In this document: in pieces, positions 1-12,353 of the stretch
Layout of the letters: the number at the start of each line of letters is the position of its first letter
Numbering within the stretch: position 1 is the first letter of the stretch
Assembly: GCF_019320115.1 (NCBI RefSeq)
Contig: NC_089598.1
Location: forward strand, 31,019,983 to 31,083,982
DNA length: 64,000 bases
DNA from: Miscanthus floridulus
Lineage: Eukaryota; Streptophyta; Magnoliopsida; Poales; Poaceae
Direction: 5' to 3'
Position numbers and translations under genes: made by a program
Notes under the pieces: generated by a model
Databases searched by the model: none
What the model saw: only the letters and a program-made list of their open reading frames with translations
What the model was told of the DNA's origin: nothing

Positions 1-1480
1 TTTTGAAGCGATTCTCCACTAACTAGATGGCATGCATGACAAGTGTCTCCTGTATCGGATTCCAGCCGTGATAATAGCAGTTAATCAGATTGAGTGCATA
101 TATTTATGAATGATGATATTGTGTTCATTTTTTTAGGTCAATAGGTCCTACTGCTCTGCTGTAAATCTGCTCTTCAGGTGTTCTCTCTTCTAGTGGATTA
201 GATTCTCAAGCGACTCAGGGGGTTTTGGTAAATTCAGGTTTGCAAGATCCTTCATTTTGACCCCTCCACTCTGCATTTACCTTTCCTGCAAATGTTTTCT
301 GCCAGTGTCGTTGAGTCATCTATGCAACAAAATCAAACGTAAATACTATACACCTATAAAGAGATAAAGGTTGTTTCTACTAATTGGGTGTTAGTTAAAG
401 ACCAGACCTTGTGCTTTCCTTCACAGTGAGTATTTGTGTTTGTTAAGATCTTTTCAAATTTGAAACCATTGCTTTGCAAACCTACCTGTTGTTAGTCTTG
501 CAGCAGCTCTGAACCTGCATGCTACCACTAATGGTTTTCAACATATAAATGAAAATGTGCACCGCGGAAATAGAAGCAACGAACTAGAATTACCATATTT
601 TTTTTGTTGTATGAATCAATAGATCCAGCTCAGGATGAAATGAACAGGCACGAACATAGAGGAACACACTAACGTACTTGATAAGCAACTTTGTACTGAT
701 TGCCATAGAAAAAGACTTTCAGACGACCTACCTGCTTTTTTGTACTGAACATTTTTTAAAGAATAAATTCATTGCACGCACGGGCATACACCAGTTAAGG
801 TGTTACATAATTAGCAGTTGATATTAGGACCTAAAAACAATTGACATGTCAGGCAAATAACAAATTCTTTAGTCAAGCTTTAGATGATTGAGATATTTAG
901 TCAAGGTTCTGTGCGTGCTTGGCTGTTTGTCATTGTATTTCTTTTTCCCTTGCTCTAAATTATTGCTTGGGTATGAGAATTTGAGAATAAGTAACTTCAT
1001 AAAAATAGTAGTGCACTTGGTCTACTGCCACCTCTTTGCTTCTTGCAGCAAACTGCCACGCTGTACAAACTAGGTCTCTTTCAGAACTGCAACATGACAT
1101 ATGCCTTCACCTGGTTGTGTAGTTACTACTGCATTTCGCCTGGTGCAGCATGAATAAAATTTAGAAAAATTATAGTGCACTTAGTCAACTGCCACCTCTT
1201 TGCTTCTTCGGTCGTATCCTAAAAAATATGTAAGGGTATCGTCATCGCCTCTCCGTATCTCTCCGCTCGTTCCTCGGTCAAATTCCGTATCCTAAAAGAA
1301 AACCCGTATATCACGCCGTCTCTCCTTCCCCTTCCTTTACTTGTCCTTCATAGAGTATACCTCTCCTTTACTTGATAGTTGATTTTCATATTGATAGTTG
1401 ATTTTCATATTCATATCATTCAATCGTATGACTGGTTATTACTAATTACAAGTCTGGGTATCTCCAAATTTCAGATAAAC
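1..1480. other. Non-coding start of copy A, intron-like
   Basis: I see no gene here. The stretch is AT-rich with short open frames that do not look coding. From about 1,195 to 1,370 there is a pyrimidine-rich, 5'UTR-like stretch with repeated CTCCTTCCCCTTCC. The same sequence precedes the protease remnant in copy B (32,990-33,200). The empty sites of the copy B LTR element (near 205) and LINE (near 1,030) fall here. About 0.9 kb present in copy B at 33,190-34,094 is missing near 1,365. Confidence 0.6.
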
Positions 1481-1499
1481 AGCACAGGAACAGAGATTG

Positions 1500-3690
1500 C
1501 AAGGTTCAGAAGAGCAGAGAAGGTCTCGATGGATAGTTCAGATGCAAAGGTTTCGAAGAAAAATGGAGGCCACTTAGAAGATATTGTACAAACAGAAATT
1601 GTACACATTTTATATTTTAGAAATGTTGATTGATTCATTCTTCTATGAACAAATAGCGAGGTGGATTGCGAAAATAGATAGATTTCATATTGCAAGAGAC
1701 AGGCCCGAAAGAGCACAAATGGCTAGATGTTGAGGTTGATACCTGACCAGTTAGGGAGATTTTCCATGGCAAATTATTACAAATAGATGGGTACGTCAGA
1801 AATAATAGCATGTCATATAAGTTGAATTTTATGTGTCTTTTCCTTTTTGATCTAATGTGAGCCTTAACCTCTATTAATGTTGTATGTAGTTTTTCATGCG
1901 GTTTATTCTTAATAAACTTTATGGAATATTGGACTGGGAATGATTTGTCAGACGAGTTCAATCAAGTAAACTATGCATCTTACCACAAGTTATGAGTGTG
2001 CACTAGCAGTGGGTTTTTAATTAATAATTAATTAGTTTCATACTATCGTGCAGGATGATATGAAAGAATTTAGATTGAAGCTTGCGGCGATCTTGCTATC
2101 GTCAGAGTTAAACAAACGAAAGGGTGCTCCATATCTTGATAGGGATGAAAATATTGGAAGTCCAAGCGACTGTGCCATAATAGAGAATCCAAAGATGGCT
2201 GATCAAGTGTCCACGAAAAAGAGAAAACATTATGAGGAGGCCAAATGCTTAGTGGTTCAAACGGGCACCCCTCAACACATACAAACTCAGAATAAATCCC
2301 CACAAGTCCATGCCAACCAAGACCCTGATGAGTTTTGGGCATTTGAGGCCATGAAAGACATGCCAATGAACAAGGAAGAGATGACTGAGTTACTGTGTGA
2401 TTACGTCGTGGCAATTCAGGATGAAGCGACGTTGAAGTAAGCTACATGTTTATTTTAATTACTTTATTTACTAATAATAGTGTGCTATCTTATATGACGA
2501 AAACCATCATCTGTGTCTAATGCTTTCCAGGAAGCCTTGGTTTAAAGGTTTTCATCCCTCCATGATTGTCCTAAGTGTCAGGACCTACAAGAGTTGTTAA
2601 TGAACAATCGAGACATCTCTGAGAACTGTTTTAACTTATGTGTCCGTTTTCAGGCAGCTCGAGAGTACAATACAATGAAAAATACAATAGTATTACGAAG
2701 CATCACATGGACCTGAGATTCTATGTAAGCATATTTTTTAAATTCTTATCGTTCTGTATTATATTGTCTTATTTGTTGTTCTCCTAATTGTATAAAGTAG
2801 GCCAAGTTATACTAATCCCGACTCTTGATATCCTTCTCTTCTAGAAAATGTGTGCTTTAATAAAAATGCCAGAATACCATAAAAATACACTAAGAAAGAA
2901 ATGGCTGCTGCGATTGGTGTATGTGAGCATATGGAATACAGCTTAGCATAATGCAGATATGTAAGTCGCTTGCTCCCGCTTTTATTACTTGTTTCCTATA
3001 TACTATTCTAAATGCTACCATGTTTGTAGTTTCTTTTGCCATGGCTGCACGTTCAAAAGTATATGCTTTATTTTTTCGATCAGAAGGAGAAGATGCTTAT
3101 CATGATTGATCCTAGACCTATTGAAGACTGGTGTAAAGACACAACAGCGCTGATGTATGCCAGGTACACTCTTGGATTTACCTTGCAGTACATGGACGCA
3201 ATGAATGTACATATTCTCAGATAGAATGAGGATGTCTTCAAATGAAAATTTAGACGGGAAGGAAACATTGCAGAGGACATAGATGGGTAACTAACGCAGA
3301 GGCACTATAGCTTGCAATAATAATACCTACGATTTAACTATTTCTATATATCGCTGATCGTGAATCTTGCCACACACACTTAAGTGGATATCTTATTCTA
3401 TAGTATATGTCTGCGTGGAATAGACCAAAAGCCACACATATTTATACGGTGAGTATAACACTTTGTTTTAAGTTTTTGTGGAAGATTTTTCAAGAGACGC
3501 AGTATTACCCCTGTGACAGGCACTAATATTGATATATACACTCGAGCCTGTGTACAGGATGGTATGGAGATGCGACGGAACTTATTCGTGGATTTATTGG
3601 TGCACGAAAGAAATGGATATCAGAGATTTCTTCCTATCGATATAAAACGTTATCTTAGGCGCATCACAGAAAGGTCTATAAAGTAGAGTG
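1500..3690 (+). pseudogene. Ulp1-type (C48) cysteine protease-like gene remnant, copy A
   Basis: Several exon-like blocks with AG/GT borders read as a plant Ulp1-like protease. Block 1,890-1,965 encodes SCGLFLINFMEYWTGNDLS, which matches the catalytic-cysteine box of family C48 (usually DCG). Block 2,054-2,436 begins DDMKEFRLKLAAILLSSELN, the usual continuation, followed by a charged tail. Further blocks at about 2,545-2,740, 2,845-2,940, 3,030-3,165 and 3,540-3,690 encode a downstream region containing DPRPIEDWCKDT, but with stops and frame changes. The exons for the catalytic His and Asp, present in copy B, are lost through a deletion of about 986 bp near 1,600. Proteases of this family remove SUMO-like modifiers, and grass copies are often carried by transposons. 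This copy cannot encode an active enzyme. Confidence 0.75.
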
Positions 3691-3807
3691 TCGTGCTCTT
3701 AGTGACCGTTAATTTCACACACTTTACTTTTTGGATTAAATGTCAGTTTAATGCCTTACAGTATTGTTATCTTATCGTGCGATCCGTGTGTTTTTAGTAC
3801 AAAAGTT

Positions 3808-3838
3808 TAGTTGTCCCGTAGCAATGCACGGGCACGCC
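3808..3838 (+). mobile_element. Helitron-like 3' end, truncated (copy A)
   Basis: CCCGTAGCAATGCACGGG can form a short CCCGT/ACGGG stem. The same sequence in copy B (37,525-37,554) is followed 8 nt later by CTAG and then T, the layout of a Helitron 3' terminus. Here a deletion of about 570 bp begins at GGGCACGC, so the CTAG is lost. Assignment to Helitron rests on copy B. Confidence 0.4.
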
Positions 3839-4330
3839 TTCTCCAGCAAGGTAACCCTCGGATCCCACGCCGCCATCCTCTCACCCGGCCGCCTCTGAGC
3901 CCCAGCTCGTCGTCTTGTAGGTTGACTCCCGCGCGGCTTGGGTTTCCCCGCACTCTCGCCGGGCCTCGATGACAGTGCTCTCCGCCTCCCTCCTCGACCC
4001 CGCCTCCATCGACGGTGACTCCCTCTAGCACGGTAACCCCCTGGATCCCACGTCGCCGTAGCCTCACCCGGCCAGATCTGAGCCCCACTGCCTCGTCTTG
4101 TAGGTTTACCCCCGCGCCGCACCCCTCATCACCGCCAGGACCCGGTCGACGTCTGGTCCTTCCAGGTGTTTTCGAGCTGCCGTCCTCCTTGCAGGGCCCC
4201 ATCTGCCTCGTCTTGTAGGTTTACCCCTGCGCCGCACCCCTCATCACCGCCGTCCTCCTTGCAGGGCCCCGTCTGCATCGACTGGCTGTAGCAAGGTACC
4301 CCCGGATCTGGCACTCACTTCTGGAGCTAG
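3839..4330. repeat. GC-rich exon-like tandem repeats
   Basis: Units of roughly 180 bp recur, sharing GGATCCCACG, CTCACCCGGCCG, CGTCTTGTAGGTT and CCCGCCTCCATCGACG. Each unit contains splice-like AG/GT points, but no continuous reading frame fits a known protein. Copy A has an extra 70-bp insertion at about 4,181-4,250 made of sequence found just upstream (4,092-4,136), flanked by a duplicated CGTCCTCCTTGCAGGGCCCC. That suggests local template switching. Function is unknown. Confidence 0.6.
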
Positions 4331-5690
4331 CTACTGTCAATTTTGAGGTCATGCATCTGGTCTTTTATAGAGCTGGCTTTACTGATCGGATAGGCTTTGT
4401 GGTAAGATCAGTTTGGGGCTCTCTTGGGGTGCAAGGGTTTAGCCCATCATTTCCAAATTCGCTATTTGCTTTTTTATCATAGGCTAGGAATTACTTACAG
4501 TGCTTTTGTTTACACTGAAATGCTTGACCTTGGTATTGGTACCCAAGGTATTAATTCAGATTAGGATGTTGATTCCGCTTACTTTTAGCATATAGCATAT
4601 AAAATGGATAGCCCTACAAGATACCCTCACATGATGTTGACATGTATGTACGAGGCTAGCTCTTGATCAAGAGCTAATTTTTCTCTATCTCTCTTATTAA
4701 AATATGAAGAAAATGTTTAGATCTAGCTCATGAGTCAATTGTTGGAGCTGCCCTTATTACATTCACATAAACATACTGGTAGATTCATTCTCTAAATTAA
4801 TTGAAAGGTACCGGACACCCATATAAAGATACATTATTCAGTTCGAGTATTTAATCTTGAGAAAAGTGTTCTCTCATGCAACTGTAAACCGTATCATTCC
4901 TTTGCTTTGTTAGAGCGAGAGGAAGCTTCGTTTTTATGACATTTTGGATCTACACACTAATTAGCATATTGTTGAATGACTTTGAATCCGTCTATATCGG
5001 TCGTAATTGGATATGTCTTTTTCGTTGGATTTGTCTCGATCATCCTCTAGGAGCACATAATTGATTTAGAGCCAAGACAATTTTTCAAAAGCATTTAAAA
5101 GAAGTTTGATATATTCTGCATGTTCAAGATCATGATCCACAAAAAATATTTTGCCATCAGCTTATTGTAAGATTGGTAGACCTCATCTACTAAATGCGGA
5201 ACCACTCCCACCCACAAACTGGTAATATTCTCTTTTGCTCCAGCAATTCAAATTGCCAATAGATTAGCAATTAGGTTGTATAAAATTGAAAAAAAGTGGA
5301 CCACCATGCCTAAGACATTTTGTGTGTGGGAAAGAAGTCTCCAACATCACCATGCATTTATCTTGACACCCACACACCCTTTACAAATATTAATAATGGA
5401 GGAACTAGAATTGCCAACATATCAACAATTTAGTTGAATAAAATTGGGATGGTGGGGTGGTCCTAGCTCTGACCTGCCAAAGGATCCAGGTAGTTATGGG
5501 TGACTACAATGAAAGAAGCACCCCCTGCACCTGCTGATCAAGACAGCAAGGCAGAGAATTTTACACCAGTGCTTACCTCCCCACGATGGTGATAACTACT
5601 ACTAACACCAACAAGTCTACACGGTCACCATGCATGCTGTTAGATCTTAATTGGCCTTGCTCTAATTTTATTGGACTAAAGTCAATAAAT
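4331..5690. other. Non-coding, no gene recognised
   Basis: AT-rich sequence shared with copy B at about 38,560-39,895, differing only by small changes. Short open frames are not conserved between the two copies. Nothing functional was recognised. Confidence 0.6.
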
Positions 5691-6044
5691 CCTAAGACCT
5701 AGATTAAATGTTATGTATGATCAAGTACGCAATGAAAGAGAACAACTACTTCAGCTACTTCAGTACAAGTAGATCTGCTTCCGAGTGGCCGTTCGCGGGA
5801 CTAAATTGTGTGCCTCGGTCTGCATCGACGGTGGTTCACAACATCTCAGCAAGCTCACTATGTCACCTAGTGGGCTACAACTCCAATGATTTCTTTCTTA
5901 TTTATATGATCAATATGATGTCAATGGGTAGATCACACATGTATATACTTCACAAACTTTTTGCTAATTTTTGGATTTAATTATGCCCGAATTTTCCTAA
6001 ACATCTAACGATCCAAAAACCCTATAATTGGTACATTTTGGTTA

Positions 6045-6610
6045 CTGGTTTTGATGTTGCTTCGAAGCCAAATGTATTTGATTATATGAATTACAAATGG
6101 TGGCGTGCTAATATGGTCTTGTGGTTGACAACTATGAACATCTTTTATATTGCATAAGGAAAGGCCAAACAGTTTACTCCTGAACAAGAGCAAGTTTTCA
6201 AGGTTGCCGAAAACCTATTTCGAGATGTCATAATAAATGTTTTAGGTGGAAACATTGTGGACATCTACATGTTGTCTTTTGCCAAAGAAATGTGGGAAGT
6301 GATTGAGACAAAATTTGGCGTTTCCTAATGCTAGGAGTGAGTGCTATATGACTACAAGATGACCGATGACCGTTCTATAGTAGAACAGGCACATGAGATA
6401 AGGAAATGGCAAAAGAACAACATTCCCCGTGTGTGTTGCCTGACAAGTTTCTGGCTGGTGGTATCATCGTGAAGTTACCACAATCATGGAGGGAATTTTC
6501 ACTACTCCAAACACACAAGCGACAAGAGTTGCTGACCTTAATGGTTCTCTTGATGTTGAAGAGAAGGCTAGGACAAAGACACTCACAGGAGAAGAGTTGA
6601 GTCTTTGTAT
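6045..6610 (+). pseudogene. Ty1/copia gag (UBN2-type) remnant
   Basis: In shifting frames the sequence reads KQFTPEQEQVFKVAENLFRD, AKEMWEVIETKFGVS, YDYKMTDDRSIVEQAHEI and LPDKFLAGGIIVKLPQSW. This is the conserved order of the gag polyprotein of plant Ty1/copia elements. A stop after the start of the first block, a frame change after FGVS and loss of the zinc knuckle make it non-functional. Confidence 0.8.
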
Positions 6611-6624
6611 GGTCTGAAATAAGC

Positions 6625-6835
6625 ACCTAAGCAATGGCATGAGAAGTTTGACAAAACTTTGACATATGCTAGTTTTTGTTGTGAATGAGGTTGGCAGATG
6701 CGTGTACTATTTCTATGGTAGGGGTGAAGGTGTGGTCTTGTTTTCGTATGTCAGTGATGTACTGATCTTTGGAATCAGCCTTAATTTGATTAAAGAGGTG
6801 AAGGACTTCTTGTTCAACAATTTTGTGCTCTCTCC
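6625..6835 (+). pseudogene. Ty1/copia reverse transcriptase fragment
   Basis: The frame from 6,666 reads FVVNEVGRCVYYFYGRGEG, then LFSYVSDVLIFGISLNLIKE. This matches the copia RT region around the catalytic YVDD box, here degraded to YVSD. It directly follows the gag remnant, so the protease, integrase and most of RT have been deleted. Copy B reads YVGD at the same place. Confidence 0.75.
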
Positions 6836-7185
6836 TTGTTCCCAGCGTATAGCACACTCCTGTTCCTGGCAATTCAATCCACGACGAAGGAGAACATCTA
6901 CTTTAGTAGCACATGTACGACTACTTTCTTATGGTTGTTTGCAGGACTGTATTGCGTACCTCGTCTTGCATCGACTGTGGTCTACGATATCAGTAAGCTC
7001 CCTATGTCGCCTAGTGGGAACGAAGTCGCGGCCTTGGTCCTGTCTTAGGGTATGTTGCTACAACTCCAATTGTTTTATTTCTTTTTATATGATCAATATA
7101 ACGTCAATGGATAGATCATGCACATGCTTGTCAAAAATATTTTACTAAGTTTTTGGATTAAATTATACTCAAATTTGCCTAAATA

Positions 7186-7960
7186 TCTACACATGCTACA
7201 CCGAGGAACTTCAACAACCCTAGGGCACTTTTCAAGTTGTGAATTAAGTGTTCGGGGTGTTCATATGTTAGGCGAGTCAAGATTCTAAGGGTTAACATGA
7301 ATCAATAGATTTTTATGGCACACTACATGTCACAATAGATGGCAACAACTCCATAAAAGAAGCAATGAATGAAACAGACATGATATAATCAACGGGGACA
7401 ATGCTCTTGCTGATATCTTTGTAGGCCACAAAGATCATGGGAACTTCATAAAGATTGAACTTCTGAAAATTGTAGAGACCGACCTTCTGAAAACTACTAT
7501 CACTAGATATGTTGTTAATTAAAAATTGTTTCTTATACTTATAATACTACAGAAGCATGCACCAATAACATTAGTAACCATGGACTCTAGTTTTTGAGTG
7601 TTAATCAATTTGTGTTGGCGGTTGCGTCCACGAAAGCATGCGCCAATAACATTAGTAATCATGAGTCTCTCAAACTTCGTGAAGAAATTGAAACCAAGAG
7701 GTGGCAGTGGATTCTCTCATTCCTTCAAAACGTACAAGCATAAAACCCTTCGCTCTAGAAAGGAATTCACAAATCCTCCACTCCAAACGCTACTTTAGTG
7801 TTTGAAACTATATGAATCTGATTCCTTTAGAATTCCTTTGAAGATCCTGTAATACAAACAGAGCCTTACAAAATCTAGTTTTGACTGAATATTTTTATAA
7901 CCGGAAGAATATAGAGTCAATGAGGATTCAATGAGTTGCCGCATAATGTAGACTAACATT
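7186..7960. other. Non-coding, with filler-bridged deletion
   Basis: I see no gene here. The empty CACTA target site (AAT) is at its left edge. At about 7,550-7,576 roughly 500 bp present in copy B (47,453-47,951) is replaced by about 26 bp resembling sequence 80 bp downstream (7,635-7,660). The rest matches copy B at 47,088-48,326. Confidence 0.6.
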
Positions 7961-8069
7961 GGTCCTGTTCGCTTATGCTGAAATTTGGCTTATGCTGATG
8001 CTGATGCTGAAATGTTGTGAGAGAAAAACACTGTTCTATGGCTAAAAAGTAGCTCAAGTGAACAGGGTC
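7961..8069. mobile_element. MITE with hAT-like termini (copy A)
   Basis: A 109-bp segment with imperfect terminal inverted repeats, GGTCCTGTTCGCTT at the left and AAGTGAACAGGGTC at the right. It has an internal GCTGAT run and no coding capacity. CCTGTTCG-type ends are common in small grass DNA elements. No clear target-site duplication was found, so the family assignment is tentative. Confidence 0.55.
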
Positions 8070-8418
8070 ATAATTTGCAGAAGAAGACTAAAGAAACGCT
8101 TTGTAAGCTCACAAAAAGCTATATGCTCACACGGTACAACGAAACGCTACAAGAGGATTTCATTGTAGTCTTCCAAAGAAGGGAATTACGAAAAGGCTCA
8201 TGTGACAAAAATTCTTCTTGAACAAGTCTCCAAACCAGACGATCTAGAAAATAGTAGATATTTTTTCTAATAATTCCAGCAAGCACATTTATTTCACCTC
8301 ACAATAGTACAGAATGAAACAACATGATATAAATGACTCTCCCACAATGTCAATAAAGAATGGTGGAAATAATGATGAACCCATACTTGATGAACCATCC
8401 ACATTATTAGTTGCATGA
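8070..8418 (-). other. 3' flank of the OPR gene, copy A
   Basis: Sequence downstream of the OPR stop codon, probably including its 3' UTR. AT-rich stretches such as TATTTTTTCTAATAATT at about 8,258-8,275 could serve in polyadenylation on either strand, but no signal can be fixed from sequence alone. Confidence 0.4.
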
Positions 8419-9748
<1,330 letters not shown>

Positions 9749-9856
9749 CTAGCTTGCTTGCTGCCTCGCTTGCTCTGTTTCTCGCTTTGCTTCTGTTCTG
9801 CTTCGCTTGCTTTGTTTCTGGCTGTGTGCTTTTGCCAGAGCCCAGGGGTGTCTCTG

Positions 9857-9864
9857 TTTATATA
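9857..9864 (-). promoter_or_regulatory. TATA box of OPR copy A
   Basis: TATATAAA on the minus strand lies about 200 bp upstream of the OPR start codon. It is conserved in copy B (50,198-50,205). The intervening leader is rich in CTTGCT/CTTTGCTTCT repeats. It is 48 bp longer in copy A than in copy B. Confidence 0.7.
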
Positions 9865-10067
9865 CGTGTTGGTGTGCCCGCCAGCCGTTTGTTTATGACT
9901 GTGTTGCGTCACCCTTTCCGTCATCCACTTGTTCTCACGCAGGTTCATTGTAACCGGTCGTGTTTTGGCTCCAACCACAGGTGAAGTTCAGACAGCGGCC
10001 TCTTTTGACTTGTGGAGTTGTGGTGCGAAAAGTGCACGTCACCGACAATAAGCGATGACGCTACTAC

Positions 10068-10073
10068 CACGTG
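10068..10073. promoter_or_regulatory. G-box (CACGTG) upstream of OPR copy A
   Basis: A palindromic CACGTG inside ACCACGTGTGAC, about 410 bp upstream of the start codon and conserved in copy B. G-boxes bind bHLH and bZIP factors, including MYC2-type jasmonate regulators, and OPR genes are typical wound and jasmonate targets. Whether this site is used is inference. Confidence 0.5.
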
Positions 10074-10494
10074 TGACATTTTACAGGTAGGATCTTCTTC
10101 GCTGATCATTCCTGTATAATTTTTTGTGTTTGTCCAACCACTGATATTTTACTACATTCACCTAAATGTATTCGTAGTTCATGTGTTGAAGTATGATAAG
10201 AATTCCAACTTACGGGCTGGAACGTCCGCGGTTCGGGTTATGTTAATTAACGAATTTCTTTCCATATTGGATTACAGCGTAACCGTTCTATAAATATATC
10301 TTGTAAGCCACAGGAAAAGAGATGAGACGACTCGTTATATTTCCTGCGTTTTGTAAAATCTCCTCGTATAATGAAAATCGACGGTTGATGCTCGTGATTT
10401 TTTCCCACAAGGGTTTTTCATGTAAAAATTTGTGTCTCAGGTTCTATCTTTATTTGCTAACAGCATCATAAGCACTTTGTATATGTTAGGTTTA
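10074..10494. other. Upstream region of OPR copy A, no gene
   Basis: AT-rich DNA with no gene recognised. It corresponds to the block that copy B carries twice (50,348-50,900 and 50,901-51,454). Confidence 0.6.
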
Positions 10495-10866
10495 GTCCCA
10501 CATCAGTAATTAATGGTGGGGAGCACACAATATAAGGCGGGGACCGTCCTCACCTATCAGGCTAGTTTGTCGGGTTGAGTTAGGCCTAAGACCTAGGTAT
10601 GTTGTGAGCTCTAGTGGACTTGGGTCCAAGGGGCGCCAGCTCGTGGGTTTATAGCGAGTTGGGCCGGATTCTGCTGCGCACTCCCAAATCGGTAATTGAT
10701 GGTGAGGGAGCACAACATATAAGGTGGGAGCAGTCCTCATCTATCAGGCTAGTCTTAAGTTAGGCCTGAGGCCTGGTATGTTATGAGCTCCGGTGGACCG
10801 AGGCCCGAGGGGCGCCGACTCATGGGTTATAGCGAGCTGGGCCAGATTCCGCTGCGCACACTAACA
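10495..10866 (+). repeat. Tandem repeat with snRNA-promoter-like USE and TATA
   Basis: Two diverged units of about 180 bp (10,495-10,680 and 10,681-10,866). Each holds a USE-like box, then TATAAGG, then ACCTATCAGGCTAG-type and GGGGCGCCG-type blocks ending in a TGCGCAC tract. In unit 1 GTCCCACATCA (10,495-10,505) lies 25 bp before TATAAGG (10,531-10,537). Plant snRNA promoters use RTCCCACATCG with a TATA box at this sort of spacing. The second unit's box, CTCCCAAATCG, is weaker. No known ncRNA was recognised downstream and no T-run terminator is evident, so this may be only a repeat family that resembles such a promoter. Confidence 0.5.
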
Positions 10867-11924
10867 GTATAAATTAGTTGGAAGTTAGCTGACACCAATA
10901 TAAAGATACATTAGAGCATCTCCATGTGTTTCATATAATTCACTTGCTAAACTATGAGTTTACCAAAGTTGACAAAATAAGTAGCAACCTTTGCCCCCAT
11001 CCACTTGAGCTAAACAGCAGCGGCTGTAGCTGTTGGAAATAATAGCAATTTAGTAACGCGTAAATTAATTTCGACAATGATAAAAAGAACAACAGCATGT
11101 ATCATAGATGTGTGACTTAAAACTAGCACTATGACCCGAGGCAAATTCAAACTCTCTAGTGCTAGTAGCAGTAGAAATATAAGAACGAACAACAGAGAAA
11201 GAATAGACATTCTTACAGTGAGATTGTCGGCGCTAGCATTAGCGCAAAAGAAGACAAAGCAGACCGTCGATGAAGATCGGCGAACACTAGCGTAGAGGGA
11301 AGAAGACGTCCAGCGAACAGTCACGACGGTGCTTCCCAAAAACCTAATACACCCCCTACCCCGTGCAAGGACGCGAGGAGACGTAGGCTTCGAAAACCTG
11401 CTCTCCCGGCGCCGATGTCATGTCGGCGCCGGAATGGGAAAGATGACGGCAGCAGAGTACAGTGGCAAAGGGAAGAGATGAATTCTCTATTTTGAGGACG
11501 ACGTCTCGTCCCAATATATATACACGCGTCGCAGCTAAGGTAAGTAATTAGCCGCGCAATCACAGCACTAATGGTGATTATTCTGCCCTTAGTTGACTAG
11601 AACAATTAGAGCAATCGCCATTAATACGAGAATAATTGCTTGCCAAAACAGACCAGCTCAATTTTCTTCATGCATGCAAAAATATAGAGTAGCAAAAGGA
11701 AGCTAGACACCCGCAAGGTCGAAGCGAGAAATCGCCATACCATCCACGCGCATGTCGCACGCCCGTTCCCATCGCCTGCCCCGGCGAGGCGAGCGAGCGA
11801 GCACGTGTTTCTTCCTTTTCCTCTCCCCAATAGTTTCAATTAGATGGAGCCAATTCAGCCCTTTAAGTTGGCCTCAACACCTTCTAGAGTAGCAATGTGA
11901 GACTAAAGTCCCCCACCATACCAT
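10867..11924 (-). mobile_element. LTR-like block with TATA box (copy A)
   Basis: Shared with copy B at about 51,771-52,814. Read on the minus strand it starts GGGGGACTTTAGTCTCACAT, an LTR-like opening. It then has a TATATATA box (about 11,514-11,521), a leader, and a stretch open for about 100 codons. Polarity and layout suggest a solo or truncated LTR of a copia-type element, but neither a second LTR nor a target-site duplication was identified. The open frame (11,010-11,339) is hydrophobic, resembles no protein I know, and is best explained as chance. Confidence 0.4.
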
Positions 11925-12353
11925 GCATGTATGAGTGGGCGTTTGAAATTTATTTGGAATTATTATTTGGGCCAACCCAAATCTTCTAACAGTAGCTGGT
12001 TGCTACAGTACTCTACTGAGGAGATGTTCCTGTAGATGGTAGCGGCGGTGGCTCTTAAGCTCTTCCGAGCACCGCCCTTATTTTTTCTCCATCTCTAAAT
12101 GTTTTCTATCCTAAGTTCCCACATGATCTCTAAATATTTTCTATCCTAAGTTCCTATATGATTTTTGCATTGGGAACAATAGACTATTTCTAAAACAACC
12201 GAGCCTTTCATGTTTTTTTTCTTTTCTTACCCCTTCTCACATGGAACCCTATATTTTCTCCTACTTATCTATCCATCTTCTTCTTCATGGGCACGCACGC
12301 GGCAAGCCATGGCCGGCTGTATACCGATCGGACTGGTTCTCCATCGCTTGAAT
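11925..12353. other. Unique DNA right of copy A, no gene recognised
   Basis: The match to copy B stops at its left edge. It contains a short direct repeat (AAATGTTTTCTATCCTAAGTTCC at about 12,097, close to AAATATTTTCTATCCTAAGTTCC at 12,132). No coding sequence was recognised. Confidence 0.5.

Larger units (their letters stand above)
5695..7185 (+). mobile_element. Decayed Ty1/copia element with both LTR remnants (copy A)
   Basis: Two related direct repeats, about 5,695-6,005 and 6,870-7,185, share AACTCCAAT, TATATGATCAATAT and GTCAATGG in the same order and look like old LTRs. Between them are damaged gag and reverse transcriptase pieces with most of pol missing. The LTRs differ strongly from each other, so the insertion is old and predates the segmental duplication. 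Copy B carries the same remnant at about 39,895-41,398. Confidence 0.7.

Noticed and set aside
5695..7185. Functional Ty1/copia element
   Set aside because: Gag and RT are interrupted by stops and frame changes, the YVDD box is altered and most of pol is missing in both copies.
10495..10866. 7SL, U6, U3 or 5S RNA gene
   Set aside because: Only promoter-like motifs match; the sequence downstream does not resemble any of these RNAs and has no T-run terminator.
11010..11339. Hydrophobic 109-residue frame conserved in both copies (also 51,905-52,234)
   Set aside because: It lies downstream of the TATA box of an LTR-like block, and no known protein resembles it. Conservation follows from the recent duplication.
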